A stretch of DNA of 64,000 nucleotides from Enterovibrio calviensis DSM 14347 (GCF_000621165.1 NZ_KK211218.1:117196-181195); one strand, 5' to 3'; positions 34,003 through 43,839 are shown, counted from the stretch's first letter. A program made the numbers and translations. The notes: generated by a model not told the origin, from the sequence alone.

Positions 34003-35043
34003 TCACTTGGCCGATTTAAACCCGTTCAACACAGCAACGGTGTTATGGCCAAGATCGTCAACGGCGTAACCACCTTCAAACACAAACAGGGTTGGAAGAC
34101 CTAACTCGCCCAGCATTTCGCCGATGTTTAGGTAGTCTTCAAGCTTGAGCTTGAAGTGGCTGATTGGATCGTGCTCATACGTGTCCATGCCCAATGAAAT
34201 CACCAGAGATTCCGCGCCAAAGATGCGAATTCGCTCGATTGCGGTTTCAAGCGCAGGGCGATACAAAGACCAATCGGTTTTGCCTTGTGGCAATGGCAAG
34301 TTGAGGTTGAAACCTTCACCTTTGCCTTCGCCGTGCTCATCATCAAACCCCAAATAGTGCGGGTAATCGTAATCTGGGTCACCGTGGATCGAGACAAAAA
34401 GCACATCGTCACGGTCGTAGAAAATACTCTGCGTGCCGTTGCCGTGGTGATAGTCGATATCTAAGATCGCGACTTTCTCGTGGCCTTGGCGACGTAAGCT
34501 TTCAGCGGCGATGGCAGCATTGTTGATGTAGCAGTAACCGCCCATCAAATCAGGCGCGGCGTGGTGACCTGGCGGACGGCATAATGCGAATGCGGCGTTC
34601 TCGCCATTCATGAGCACTTCAACACCTGTCAGGGCGCAATCTACCGCGGAAGAAATCGCTTCAAAGCTGGTTTTGGTGATCGCCGCTGTCATGTCGAAAC
34701 TGTAGTAACCCAGTTTGCCTTCGATGTCTTTCGGTACGCGGTTACGAAGGTGACGAGCAGGAACAAAGCAGTAAGGCGACGCATCGCGTTCTGGGCCGTA
34801 AGTGGCTTCCCACTCGTTCCATGCGTTTTGCAGGAACTCGACATAATCTGGGGTGTGCACCCACAACATTGGGTCGATGCCAAACGTTTGTGGCTCGATA
34901 ACGTCGTAGCCGCCGTTGCTGTTAATGGCGTTGAGCACCATGTCGGCACGTTCTGGTTTTTCGAAACACGCAGTTGGCTCGCCGCCAAGGAATTCGTATT
35001 TTACGTGGTGAAGTTTTTGCTTCCCGCTGTAAATAACTTTCAT
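34003..35043 (-). CDS. Acetylpolyamine amidohydrolase (HDAC-like deacetylase, 346 aa)
   Basis: Class II histone-deacetylase fold. GHHA (CRPPGHHAAPDLMGGYCYIN) near 158, the metal-site motif DIDYHHGNGTQSIFY near 194, and FVFEGGYAVDDLG near 323 are all present. The N terminus (YSGKQKLHHVKYEFLGGEP) matches acetylpolyamine amidohydrolases rather than AcuC or histone deacetylases. It would hydrolyse acetylputrescine or acetylspermidine in the cytoplasm with zinc. Its ATG overlaps the stop of the PotD-like gene by one base (TAATG), so uptake and deacetylation of polyamines are coupled. Confidence 0.88.
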   Translation of the reverse strand: MKVIYSGKQKLHHVKYEFLGGEPTACFEKPERADMVLNAINSNGGYDVIEPQTFGIDPMLWVHTPDYVEFLQNAWNEWEATYGPERDASPYCFVPARHLRNRVPKDIEGKLGYYSFDMTAAITKTSFEAISSAVDCALTGVEVLMNGENAAFALCRPPGHHAAPDLMGGYCYINNAAIAAESLRRQGHEKVAILDIDYHHGNGTQSIFYDRDDVLFVSIHGDPDYDYPHYLGFDDEHGEGKGEGFNLNLPLPQGKTDWSLYRPALETAIERIRIFGAESLVISLGMDTYEHDPISHFKLKLEDYLNIGEMLGELGLPTLFVFEGGYAVDDLGHNTVAVLNGFKSAK

Positions 35044-36071
35044 TATCGTTTTAGCTCCATCCAGTATTGATTGTAGATAGACACCGCGTCGCCAATGTCT
35101 GACAGGAATTGACCTTTTTCTTTGACCTCTTTAGGCGGGAAGATCACTTCGCTGTTTTTCAATTCGTTAGGTAGATGGTTTAGCGCGCCAAGATTTGGCA
35201 CCGCATAACCAATTTCCTCTACCAATACCGCTTGGTTTTCTGGTTTCATCAAGAAGTTAATAAAAGCGTAAGCTGCATCTTTGTTTTCGGCATGTTTTGG
35301 AATGACGATGTTGTCCATCCAGAAAATCGTGCCTTCTTCTGGGTAAACATAGTGGATGGCTGGGTTTTCAACCGTCGCGCGATACGCCGTGCCGTTCCAC
35401 TGCATACCGACATTCACTTCGCCCATGATCAGCGGGGTATGCGGTGCATCTGAATTGAACAAGGTGACGTTCGGTTTTAGCGTTTTCAGCTTTTCATAGG
35501 CTTGGCGAATTTCATTTTCATCGCGGCTGTTAACGCTGTGTCCATTCATGATCAGCGCCATGCCGAACACGTCACGCACGTCATCGGTCAGTAACAGTTG
35601 GCCTGCGAAATCGTCATTCCAAAGGTCTGCCCAACGCTTAACGTCTTTACCATCAACCATGTCTGCGTTGTAACCCATGCCGGTGCTGCCCCACATGTAG
35701 GGAAGGGAGTAGCGGTTTTCTGGGTCAAACGGTTGGTTAAGGATAGACGCATCAAGGTTGGCAAAGGCAGCGATTTTGCTTTTGTCCAATTCGTGCAGCA
35801 GGTCTTCTTGTGCCAGCAAAGAAACGTAGTACGTGGAAGGCACCACCAAATCGTAGCCTTTTGCGTTGAGCAGTTTCAACTTGGCGTACATGGTTTCATT
35901 ACTCTCGAACGTGGAGTAGTTAACCTTGATGTTGGTTTCTTTGGTGAACTGTTCGATCAACTGTTGAGGAAGATATTCTGACCAGTTGTATATGTTCAAG
36001 AATTGTTCGGCATGCACAGAGGCAGAGAAAAGCAGGCTGGAGGTTGCAGCGATAACAAAGGATTTTTTCAT
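35043..36071 (-). CDS. PotD/PotF-like polyamine-binding protein (342 aa)
   Basis: A Sec signal peptide (MKKSFVIAATSSLLFSASVHA) is followed by a type 2 periplasmic-binding fold, starting FLNIYNWSEYLPQQLIEQFT as in PotD/PotF. The pocket-associated blocks include MWGSTGMGYNADMVDG and GTIFWMDNIVIPKHA. It binds spermidine, putrescine or acetylpolyamines in the periplasm. No permease or ATPase is adjacent, so it would rely on a PotABC elsewhere or act as a receptor. First gene of a two-gene unit with the deacetylase. Confidence 0.85.
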   Translation of the reverse strand: MKKSFVIAATSSLLFSASVHAEQFLNIYNWSEYLPQQLIEQFTKETNIKVNYSTFESNETMYAKLKLLNAKGYDLVVPSTYYVSLLAQEDLLHELDKSKIAAFANLDASILNQPFDPENRYSLPYMWGSTGMGYNADMVDGKDVKRWADLWNDDFAGQLLLTDDVRDVFGMALIMNGHSVNSRDENEIRQAYEKLKTLKPNVTLFNSDAPHTPLIMGEVNVGMQWNGTAYRATVENPAIHYVYPEEGTIFWMDNIVIPKHAENKDAAYAFINFLMKPENQAVLVEEIGYAVPNLGALNHLPNELKNSEVIFPPKEVKEKGQFLSDIGDAVSIYNQYWMELKR

Positions 36072-36323
36072 TTATGTCGTGTTTTCCGAAAGCATAATTT
36101 CTATTAATTGAGCGCGATATTGCGCGCGCGAATTACATAGTAAAATGAAGGCGGTCGCAATAACTGCCTTGTATCTATTGGAATTTTTTACCCTTTCCAT
36201 TGATCTCACCCCGTTTTTGTCTGGGTCTTATTGTTCTGAGGAATAAGAAGCCATACATCGCGTTGAGGTGGAGCATTGCTTGCCGTTACAAAGGCGCGGA
36301 CGAGGACGAGGAGAGGTTATAAA
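36072..36323. other. Intergenic region between PotD-like gene and alkylsulfatase
   Basis: No gene seen. A GC-rich short tract GCGCGATATTGCGCGCGCG lies at about 36113-36131, possibly a regulatory dyad. Confidence 0.35.
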
Positions 36324-36350
36324 AAAACCTCCCCAAGATGAGGAGGTTTT
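36324..36350. terminator. Terminator downstream of alkylsulfatase
   Basis: AAAACCTCC pairs with GGAGGTTTT around CCAAGATGA, with A/T runs on both sides. Confidence 0.85.
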
Positions 36351-36399
36351 GTCGAAACAAGCGTTAGGAAAACCTGATTTCTTGTCTAGCGTGCGAAGA

Positions 36400-38382
36400 T
36401 TACTTCTTCGGTTCGATGATGTTGAACCAGAAATCGAAGTTATCCATCATGCTGGCAATGTCGGTCAACGCTTTAGCATTTCCGTCGATTTTCGCGTTAC
36501 CTGATTTCACGAGTTCTGCAATGTTGGTTGTACCCATGAGCACTTTGTTTAGCTCTGAACGATTCATGGTCAGTGTCATGTCTGGGTTATCAGATTGCAC
36601 GCCTTTAAGGTTGTTCAAGTGCGCGTTTTCCAGTTCCACTAAGAAGGATTCATTCACGTCAGGCAGCACGAAGTTAATGGTGTAATCCACGTTTGCCGCT
36701 TTCATGCCGTTCAAACGTACGCCGAGGTAATCCAAGAACAGTTCGGTGTCCATGGCAACGACCATATCAGCGCCTGCCGTTTTGGTTGCATCGCCTTTTG
36801 GCGTGCCGTTACGAAGCTCAAACGCGCCCATCAGGTAAGTGTTTCGCTCGCCAGCAGACTCACTTTGGTAGCCCAGCTGTTCCAAGCAGTCCGCTTGAAG
36901 GTAACGCGCTTGCTGGTTGGTCGGTTCTGCAAATACGGCTTTATCGACAATCTCGGCACACCAACGGTATTCGCCGTTGTTAAAGGCTTTTTGGCCAACG
37001 CTTAGTACGTTATCAATGCCACCCATGGCTTCAACGTATTTTGGCGCGGCGTCAGCAGGCGCAAGTGGTCGCAGCGTCGCTGGGTTCATGTCGAAGTAAC
37101 CCAAGTATTTGTTGATCACGGCTTTGGCATTGCGGTGGTAACTGCCGTGGTAGCCACGGTTGTACCATTCATTCGCGAGTACGTCAGGCACGTAAAACTC
37201 GTCTTGAATTTCATTGATGGTCACGCCGTGGTTTGCCATGCGCAGCGCTTGGTCATGAATGTAGCCATACATGTCACGCTGTTTACGAAGGAAGTGATTG
37301 ATCTCTTCTTCGCCCCAACGAGGCCAACTGTGCGATGCGAACATCACGTCAGATTTGTCGCCGTACATGTGAATGGATTCATTGATGTACTTGCTCCACG
37401 CTTTGGCATCACGCACTTCTGCGCCGCGCAACGTGTAAACATTGTGCAGGCCGCCAACCGTGTTCTCCGCCATCCACAAAGCATCGAATTGTGGGAAATA
37501 GGTGTTCATTTCCGCAGGAGATTCAGTTCCTGGCGTATTTTGGAACTCCATGGTGATGCCGTCGATAGTTTTGGTTTCGACTTCTTCGACAATCACTGTG
37601 GTTGGTGCGATCAGGCTGATTTCACCCTGCGCGACCCCTTTGCCGATGGCGGCATCCACTTGGCCCGTTGCCGCTTTTTCTAACGCGTTGCCATATTGGT
37701 AAGTCACGCGACGAGACATCGCATTGCCTGCAAGCACGTTTTCCGCGACAGCATGATGCAAGAAACCGCGAGGAGCGATAATAGCGACTTCGCCGCTGTC
37801 AGCTTGCTCTTGAGTGACGATACCTTTTACGCCGCCAAAGTGGTCAGCGTGCGCGTGGCTGTATACCACGGCTTTTACAGGGCGCTCACCTAACTCTTGG
37901 TTTACGAAATCCAGCGCGGCTTTTGCGGTTACTGGCACGGTGAGTGGATCGAAAACGATCCAACCGGTGTCACCTTGAACAAAGGTAATGTTGGCAAGGT
38001 CATAGCCGCGTACTTGATAAATGCGGTCGGTGACTTTGTATAGGCCATGGTGCATGTTCAGTTGTGCTTGGCGTTGAAGACTCGGGTGAATACTGTCGTA
38101 GTTCTTGCCATCAAGTAGGAACTCGTAGTTACCCAGCTCCCAAACAACTTTGCCGTTTTTGTCTTTTATCTCTAGATTATCTTGCCTTGCGATGAACCCT
38201 TTTTCGACGAGTTTAAAATCGGTTTTATCAGCAAATGGAAGCGTGGTGCGTTGCTCTGCTGCAAACGCTTGGGTGGTGGAAGTTGGCGCTTTTGTATCAG
38301 GAGAATAGGTGTGTGCGACAACTGGTGCGCTGACAGCTGTAACAAGCAATGCGATTAACGTCGGCTTGAATATAGTTTTCAT
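36400..38382 (-). CDS. Alkylsulfatase, SdsA1/YjcS-type metallo-beta-lactamase (660 aa)
   Basis: A Sec signal peptide (ALLVTAVSAPVVAH) precedes a metallo-beta-lactamase domain with SHAHADHFGG (residues about 170-179). Later ligands lie in AEMNTYFPQFDALWMAEN and MFASHSWPRWG. The dimerisation helices and a C-terminal SCP2-like domain (about 545-660, TLTMNRSELNKVLMGTTNIA) complete the SdsA1 layout, and length fits. It would cleave primary alkyl sulfates such as SDS in the periplasm. A LysR gene lies immediately upstream in the same direction. Confidence 0.88.
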   Translation of the reverse strand: MKTIFKPTLIALLVTAVSAPVVAHTYSPDTKAPTSTTQAFAAEQRTTLPFADKTDFKLVEKGFIARQDNLEIKDKNGKVVWELGNYEFLLDGKNYDSIHPSLQRQAQLNMHHGLYKVTDRIYQVRGYDLANITFVQGDTGWIVFDPLTVPVTAKAALDFVNQELGERPVKAVVYSHAHADHFGGVKGIVTQEQADSGEVAIIAPRGFLHHAVAENVLAGNAMSRRVTYQYGNALEKAATGQVDAAIGKGVAQGEISLIAPTTVIVEEVETKTIDGITMEFQNTPGTESPAEMNTYFPQFDALWMAENTVGGLHNVYTLRGAEVRDAKAWSKYINESIHMYGDKSDVMFASHSWPRWGEEEINHFLRKQRDMYGYIHDQALRMANHGVTINEIQDEFYVPDVLANEWYNRGYHGSYHRNAKAVINKYLGYFDMNPATLRPLAPADAAPKYVEAMGGIDNVLSVGQKAFNNGEYRWCAEIVDKAVFAEPTNQQARYLQADCLEQLGYQSESAGERNTYLMGAFELRNGTPKGDATKTAGADMVVAMDTELFLDYLGVRLNGMKAANVDYTINFVLPDVNESFLVELENAHLNNLKGVQSDNPDMTLTMNRSELNKVLMGTTNIAELVKSGNAKIDGNAKALTDIASMMDNFDFWFNIIEPKK

Positions 38383-38484
38383 TGTGATCTGCTTTCTTCG
38401 TTAATAATGGGAAACAAGCAGCACTATAGGTAAGCACGCCGCTTTTAACGATGTGAAAAACTATAATCAATAGTTAAGCAGTGC

Positions 38485-39393
38485 TTAATGGTTGGTGAGT
38501 GTTTCAGCGATCTGTTGTCGAAGCCAGTTGATACCGTCGTCATTTTGTTTTGCTTGGTGCCAGCATAGAAAAGTCGGGATAGGGCGGATTTCAAAGGGGA
38601 GAGGTTGGACAATGAGGCCAAGTTTTTCTGCCCATAAATCGGCAAGACGTTTGGGTGTGAAACAGAGTAAATCAGTCATGGCGGCGGTTGCCATCAAGTT
38701 GAGCATGGAATCGCTTTGATAATGCACGTTGCGCGCGGGTAACGGTTTATCAATGAGGTTTGAAAACATGAAGTTACCGAATCGGCGACTGGTTAGCGCA
38801 GTATGTTTCTCAGCAAAAAACTGCTGAAGTGAAACTTCTCCAGCCAGCCGAGGATGGTCTTTTGCATAAGCGACAACCAGCTCTTCCTCCGACACTTTCT
38901 CTGTAACAATCGATGGGTGGCTGATTGGAAGCGATGAGAGAAACAGGTCAACGCCACGCTCACTGAGCACCTGACTTGGCGTGAAATGATTGTCTTCATA
39001 AGGCGTTAAACTAACTCGGACATTTGGTGCTATTTGGCTGAATTTTTTCAACAATTGAGGCAATACTGCCAAATCGAAGTAGGCATGGCCGCCCAACATG
39101 AATTCGCGCGTGCTGGTGGCAGGGTCAAACGAAATGTTGGTTTCTAACCCGAAGCGAATGGCACTCAAACCTTCTGCAATATGCTTGTGCATATTGATGG
39201 CATGCTGTGTCGGCTGAATACCGCGACCATAGCGAATAAAAAGGGGCTCACCAATGTGCTCACGTAATCGAGAGAGATTCTGACTAACAGCTGCGGACGT
39301 CATGTTGAGCTTATCAGCAGCTTTGGCGACTGAACCTAATGTCATCACTGAATCAAAAACGGTAAGCAGGTTTAAATCACAATCTCTAAGCAT
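38485..39393 (-). CDS. LysR-family regulator (302 aa)
   Basis: HTH at residues 4-64 (DLNLLTVFDSVMTLGSVAKA, LNMTSAAVSQNLSRLREHIG) and a NodD/SyrM-like effector domain. It lies 102 bases upstream of the alkylsulfatase and in the same direction, which is less usual than the divergent layout, but makes it a candidate regulator of that gene. The start is ATG 39393. Confidence 0.85.
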   Translation of the reverse strand: MLRDCDLNLLTVFDSVMTLGSVAKAADKLNMTSAAVSQNLSRLREHIGEPLFIRYGRGIQPTQHAINMHKHIAEGLSAIRFGLETNISFDPATSTREFMLGGHAYFDLAVLPQLLKKFSQIAPNVRVSLTPYEDNHFTPSQVLSERGVDLFLSSLPISHPSIVTEKVSEEELVVAYAKDHPRLAGEVSLQQFFAEKHTALTSRRFGNFMFSNLIDKPLPARNVHYQSDSMLNLMATAAMTDLLCFTPKRLADLWAEKLGLIVQPLPFEIRPIPTFLCWHQAKQNDDGINWLRQQIAETLTNH

Positions 39394-39527
39394 GATGTTC
39401 TATTAAGCATTGGTTAATGTTTGTTAGCTTAACATGACGAAGTTAGTGGGGTGAAGAGAAAGGAAAAGCCACTGATACAATCAATGGCTTTTGGGGTGGA
39501 TATGGGCTGAAAGGGGAAATTGAAAAA

Positions 39528-39704
39528 TTATTTGGCGTTACTCTCGATGCGTTCTATTTCTCGCCAAAGATCTTCAGCCTCTGCGTGGATAAAGGAATAA
39601 GCGCTGATGTCACCATTGCGTTGCGCTTGCATCGCACGCTCTAGTTTATCGTTGTATTGCTCACGCAGTTTCTTCGTTGGGTCTTTCTTAAATAGTGAAA
39701 ACAT
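39528..39704 (-). CDS. DUF6435-like microprotein, second copy (58 aa)
   Basis: The ATG at 39704 follows GGAGAGGTGTCTT. The product MFSLFKKDPTKKLREQYNDK, then LERAMQAQRNGDISAYSFIH, is about 60% identical by eye to the gene at 32034-32210. A longer in-frame start at 39719 has no RBS. Charged helical microprotein of unknown function, probably monocistronic. Confidence 0.8.
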   Translation of the reverse strand: MFSLFKKDPTKKLREQYNDKLERAMQAQRNGDISAYSFIHAEAEDLWREIERIESNAK

Positions 39705-39801
39705 AAGACACCTCTCCAAATACTAGATGTACTATCACTACGCAAAGTATTGCATTAATGATCTTTGTTGTCGTTATGTTAACACTGTAATTGCGACGAA
39801 C

Positions 39802-40701
39802 TCATGACGCCTTGTTGACAGTTTGCATACGCGCTTTCTGAACCAGCCATACACCAATCATGATAAAACCCATGGCACCAAGGTCAGTGGTACTGATCGG
39901 TTCATTCACTAAAAATGCGCCAATCAGTAAGGCAACGACAGGCGGTATATAAGTGACGCCTGACGCAACAATCGCACCCATTTGATCGACCAAGTAGTAA
40001 TAGATGATGTAGGCCATTCCCGTTCCCAGAATGCCAAGCCCAAACACTAATCCTAGTGAGGCTTTGGTGTCTTCAAACACCGCGTTAATACCCGACATAT
40101 CAGTAATGAAGAACAAAAACACCATGGCGAAGCCGGTTTGATAGGTTGCGAGCGCGAGAGGCTTCAACCCCAACGGCTTAATAAAATGCTTTGCATAAAC
40201 GAATGAAATCCCCACGCTAAATGCCCCCGCAATCATGTATAGGGTTCCTAGACCATTTACGCTGCTAACATCGCTTTGCCAAGGTTGTGCAATCAACAAC
40301 ACGCCTAAGAAGCCCATGGCGGTGCCAATGATGGAGCTGAGAGTGATTGGCTCGTCTCGCAACAAGAGCGCCGCTGAGACAAAGGTAAATAGAGGAATAG
40401 CGCCACTTAACATGCCCGCGATACTGGAAGGTAATAAAGCTGTACCTTCCGCAAACGCAATATAGTAGAGCGAGGTAGCAATGAGTGACATCACCACAAA
40501 ATGTTTCCAGTGCTTAAGATCTTCCCAATGTAATACGCGCTTAGACAAGGCATAGAAAAACAAAGGCAGAAAGCCGAATACGACGCGTAGCAGCACGATT
40601 TGAATCGGAGTGATGAACTCTGCTGCCCATTTGGTGAACAGGAACATGGTTCCCCAAACAACCCCTAAGGCGATGAATGCAATGGCAGGTAAAGATGGCA
40701 T
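39802..40701 (-). CDS. EamA/DMT-family membrane transporter (299 aa)
   Basis: Ten membrane segments in two homologous EamA halves: ALGVVWGTMFLFTKWAAEF opens the first and IAGAFSVGISFVYAKHF the second. The usual PPVVALLIGAFLVNEPIS block lies near the C terminus. It exports metabolites or amino acids; the substrate is not known. It is divergent from the LysR at 40856, which probably controls it. Confidence 0.87.
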   Translation of the reverse strand: MPSLPAIAFIALGVVWGTMFLFTKWAAEFITPIQIVLLRVVFGFLPLFFYALSKRVLHWEDLKHWKHFVVMSLIATSLYYIAFAEGTALLPSSIAGMLSGAIPLFTFVSAALLLRDEPITLSSIIGTAMGFLGVLLIAQPWQSDVSSVNGLGTLYMIAGAFSVGISFVYAKHFIKPLGLKPLALATYQTGFAMVFLFFITDMSGINAVFEDTKASLGLVFGLGILGTGMAYIIYYYLVDQMGAIVASGVTYIPPVVALLIGAFLVNEPISTTDLGAMGFIMIGVWLVQKARMQTVNKAS

Positions 40702-40855
40702 GAAACACCTCTGACTATTTTAGTTATCGACGCCAATATCCATTGGCGCGTTGGTATGACCCTTTATTGAGAAAAATTTTATCTGTCTCTGTGCAGCTGG
40801 AACAAGCGCGAAAATTTTGTGCTAGTGTGAAGAAAAACTACAGTCTGGACAGCGG

Positions 40856-41740
40856 ATGCGTTTACCTAACCTGAACAGCCTTCGAATTTTTGAAGCCGTT
40901 GCGCGTCATGGCAACGTACGAATTGCCGCTGAGGAGTTGAACCTCACGTCCAGTGCGGTGGCGCAGCGTATTCGTCGCCTTGAAGAAGAAGTCGACCATG
41001 TGCTGTTTATTAGAGAGGCGAGGGGCGTGTCGTTGACGGAGGGGGGAAAGGCCTTGTTCAGTGAAGTGTCGAGAAGTTTATCAATACTCAATCATGCACT
41101 CAAAGCGCTAGGAGACGTAAACCAATCCGTATTGATGAGTGTGCCGCCGTCTTTTGGTGTGAAATGGCTGATCCCGCGCCTCGGGCAATTTCAGCAACAC
41201 CATCCAGAGATCGACTTAAGGCTTTCCTCTTCCGAAGCGGTGAGCAACTTTTTTGCCGATGACGTCGATTTCGTTGTTCGTTTCGGTATGCCACCGTTTG
41301 GCGACGATTTGGAGTGGCACTTATTGTCACCTGTAAACCTCAAAATTGTCTATAACCCACTTTATCTGGACTCTCACCCGCGATTGCCAACAAATAGAGA
41401 CTTTACCGGACATGTGCTGATCGATGATTCGCATCAGAATTGGAAAAAAGTCATGGGAAAACAACACGGCGCAAAGCTTGGGAAGATGCTCAATATGTAT
41501 CAAACTGGCTTGGCAATTGATGCAGCGTTGTCAGGGCAAGGCCTGTGCATTTCACCTCTCGTGTTGATTTCAAGCTATGTCGCACAAGGTGATATGGTGG
41601 TTTTGGGAGATGTGCCCGCCCCAGATCATCAAGGTTTTTACCTTGTATATCCAAAGGGCAGGCAATTTAGTGTAGAAAAGCAGTGTGTTATGGATTGGTT
41701 GCGATGTGAAATCGAGCAAAGCAACGCTCAAATGTGTTAA
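40856..41740 (+). CDS. LysR-family regulator, GcvA-like (294 aa)
   Basis: The start is an ATG at 40856. The HTH (LNSLRIFEAVARHGNVRIAA, LNLTSSAVAQRIRRLEEEVD) and the effector region (VPPSFGVKWLIPRLGQFQQH) match the GcvA/AmpR-like subgroup. It is divergent from the EamA exporter with a 154-base gap. Confidence 0.86.
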   Translation: MRLPNLNSLRIFEAVARHGNVRIAAEELNLTSSAVAQRIRRLEEEVDHVLFIREARGVSLTEGGKALFSEVSRSLSILNHALKALGDVNQSVLMSVPPSFGVKWLIPRLGQFQQHHPEIDLRLSSSEAVSNFFADDVDFVVRFGMPPFGDDLEWHLLSPVNLKIVYNPLYLDSHPRLPTNRDFTGHVLIDDSHQNWKKVMGKQHGAKLGKMLNMYQTGLAIDAALSGQGLCISPLVLISSYVAQGDMVVLGDVPAPDHQGFYLVYPKGRQFSVEKQCVMDWLRCEIEQSNAQMC

Positions 41741-41754
41741 CGATCCGAAACAGC

Positions 41755-42519
41755 TTAGAATTTACCGTTCTCGTTGTTCCACTCGTCGCGCGGGGGAACG
41801 GCTTCAACGGTATCCCAATGCTCCACAATTTTTCCGCTTTCTATCCGAAACAGATCGTAGAATGCGGAATGTTCTCCCTTTCGAAATCCTTCGCAAACCG
41901 ATAGTACAAAATTACCTTCTGCCAGTGTCCGGTAATGGGTCTCATAATGCAGGGTGGATGGGTTATCTGCGGTACCCAATGCGGCCTTAAGCAACGCCAC
42001 GTCGTCACCCAGCTCTGGGCTGTGTTCGTGGTAGTGGTTTGTGTCTATGTAGTCTGTCAGCGCTTCAGTGTTTTTATTAATCATTACGTCATCGATAAAA
42101 CGCTCAATGATGCGTCGATTTGTTTCCGTTTGCTCAAGGTGAGAGACTTCGGTAAGGCCATCGGTCATTGAACGACCTGATGCATTTAAGGGTTGGCGAA
42201 GCTGAAGGTTGTCCCAGTGCTCGACAGTTTTATCGCCTTCAAAGCGGAAAACCTCGAAGCAAATCTTCTCGCTACTAAAATCGTATTCCGTATGCGCAAA
42301 GATGTAATCGCCATCGGAGAAAATGCGAATGATTTCTACGTGTGGATTGGTTAATGCAAGGCGCGCAAACAATTCAGCAAGGCCTATTCCGCCTTCTTTG
42401 GTGAGCGGGTTGTGTTGTACATATTGAGATTCGTCCACGACTGCTACGGCTTCAGCATCGCCATTTTCGATACCTTTCTTTAAGAGGTCGTGAATCCATT
42501 GCTTGCGTTCATTGCTCAT
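41755..42519 (-). CDS. Double SnoaL-like (NTF2-fold) protein (254 aa)
   Basis: Two tandem NTF2/SnoaL modules. Each carries a conserved N-terminal helix (GIENGDAEAVAVVDESQYVQ and DVMINKNTEALTDYIDTNHY), a HN/HSP motif (VQHNPL, HEHSPE) and an FEVFRFEGDKTVEHWD / YDLFRIESGKIVEHWD segment. The duplication within one chain suggests an internal dimer. The family includes polyketide cyclases, isomerases and many unknowns. Convergent with LysR at 40856. I choose ATG 42519 over GTG 42522. Confidence 0.8.
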   Translation of the reverse strand: MSNERKQWIHDLLKKGIENGDAEAVAVVDESQYVQHNPLTKEGGIGLAELFARLALTNPHVEIIRIFSDGDYIFAHTEYDFSSEKICFEVFRFEGDKTVEHWDNLQLRQPLNASGRSMTDGLTEVSHLEQTETNRRIIERFIDDVMINKNTEALTDYIDTNHYHEHSPELGDDVALLKAALGTADNPSTLHYETHYRTLAEGNFVLSVCEGFRKGEHSAFYDLFRIESGKIVEHWDTVEAVPPRDEWNNENGKF

Positions 42520-42913
42520 CACTTTGATTCCCTTCGGCCAACACCCATCTATTCACTTCTCACACATTACGTTCTGACAATCTGCACAAGATCGTGTGAC
42601 ATAGTTTAGCTGAAAGCACTTCAGACAATTGTCTGTCTTTTGATCTCTGGTGGGCAAAAGTGGTGCATGGGTCATAGCGTGTGATGTCTGGATGCCATAA
42701 TGTTTAGGGTCTGTTGTCTTTAGTGATGGCTTAGTTTGCTTTCAATTCAGCAAATGGATTGCCGCGCTGTTAAACTGTCTATCTGTGTCTTGCAGCGTAT
42801 GTTTCTTTACTTATGCCGCGAGGACAATTATTGTGCCGGAAAAAGTATTGTCGCTAATACAAAATCACTAGCGTCATGCGTGTTGTAACGGTTTAATCAC
42901 GTACGAAGGTGTA
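42520..42913. other. Intergenic region before RIO kinase gene
   Basis: No gene or clear hairpin; presumably contains divergent promoters for the SnoaL protein and the RIO kinase. Confidence 0.4.
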
Positions 42914-43774
42914 ATGAAAATACCGACAAGGTTACTGCCATTGGTTGAAGATGGCATGGTTGATGAAGTGATTTCTCAGCTAATGAGTGGCAAAGAAGCT
43001 GACGTTTTTGTTGTTTCGAGCAATGGAAACATTTGCTGCGCCAAAGTGTATAAAGAAATCGATCAGCGCAGCTTCAAGAAAGCCGCTGCTTATCGAGAAG
43101 GACGTAAAGTCCGTGACAGTCGCCGAGAACGTGCGATGTCGAAAGGTTCGAAGTTCGGACGAGAAGAAGCAGAGAAAGTGTGGCAGAACGCAGAGGTTGA
43201 CGCTTTGTATGCGCTGTCAGCGGCGGGTGTTCGTGTTCCTACGCCATTAGGTTGTGTAGATGGCGTGCTTTTGATGGAACTCGTTACTGATGATCAGGGC
43301 AGTGTTGCACCACGTTTGAACGATGTGACGCTCACCAAAGAACAAGCATTGAGAGACCATGCCACGGTGATCCAAGACGTGGTTCGTATGCTTTGCGTGG
43401 GTATCATTCACGGCGACTTATCAGAATTCAATGTACTGGTTGATCACCTCGGCCCCGTTATTATCGATTTACCACAGGCTGTGGATGCATCGGCAAACAA
43501 TAACGCGAAGTGGATGCTAGAGCGTGACGTGAATAATATGACCAACTATTACGGTCAATACGCGCCAGAGTTGATTGGCACGCAATACGCTAAAGAGATG
43601 TGGGCGCTTTACGAAGCGGGTGATCTCACGCCGAATACTGAACTGACCGGGATTTATGAAGATGATGGCGAGGACGCTGACGTCGACGGCCTAATGGCCG
43701 AAATCAATGCCGTGATGGAAGAAGCAAGGTTGCGTAAAGAGCGCCGAATGGAAGCTGAATCTGACAGCGAGTAA
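42914..43774 (+). CDS. RIO-type serine/threonine protein kinase (286 aa)
   Basis: RIO1-like kinase: a glycine-poor nucleotide loop with SGKEADVFVVSSNG (about 25-38), conserved Lys in CAKVYKEI, catalytic IIHGDLSEFNVLV (about 165-177) and metal-binding IIDLPQAVD (about 184-192). Cytoplasmic ATP-dependent kinase, probably linked to ribosome or translation functions in bacteria, but substrates are unknown. The C-terminal tail (MAEINAVMEEARLRKERRME) is acidic/basic and is present again as a fragment at 46333-46428. Confidence 0.9.
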   Translation: MKIPTRLLPLVEDGMVDEVISQLMSGKEADVFVVSSNGNICCAKVYKEIDQRSFKKAAAYREGRKVRDSRRERAMSKGSKFGREEAEKVWQNAEVDALYALSAAGVRVPTPLGCVDGVLLMELVTDDQGSVAPRLNDVTLTKEQALRDHATVIQDVVRMLCVGIIHGDLSEFNVLVDHLGPVIIDLPQAVDASANNNAKWMLERDVNNMTNYYGQYAPELIGTQYAKEMWALYEAGDLTPNTELTGIYEDDGEDADVDGLMAEINAVMEEARLRKERRMEAESDSE

Positions 43775-43815
43775 CCAATACTCTTTCTATTATTTTTTTG
43801 CTTACATACACATAG

Positions 43816-43839
43816 AAGCCAGTCTTAGACTGGCTTTTT
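43816..43839 (+). terminator. Terminator after RIO kinase
   Basis: AAGCCAGTC pairs with GACTGGCTT around TTA, followed by TTTG. Confidence 0.85.
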
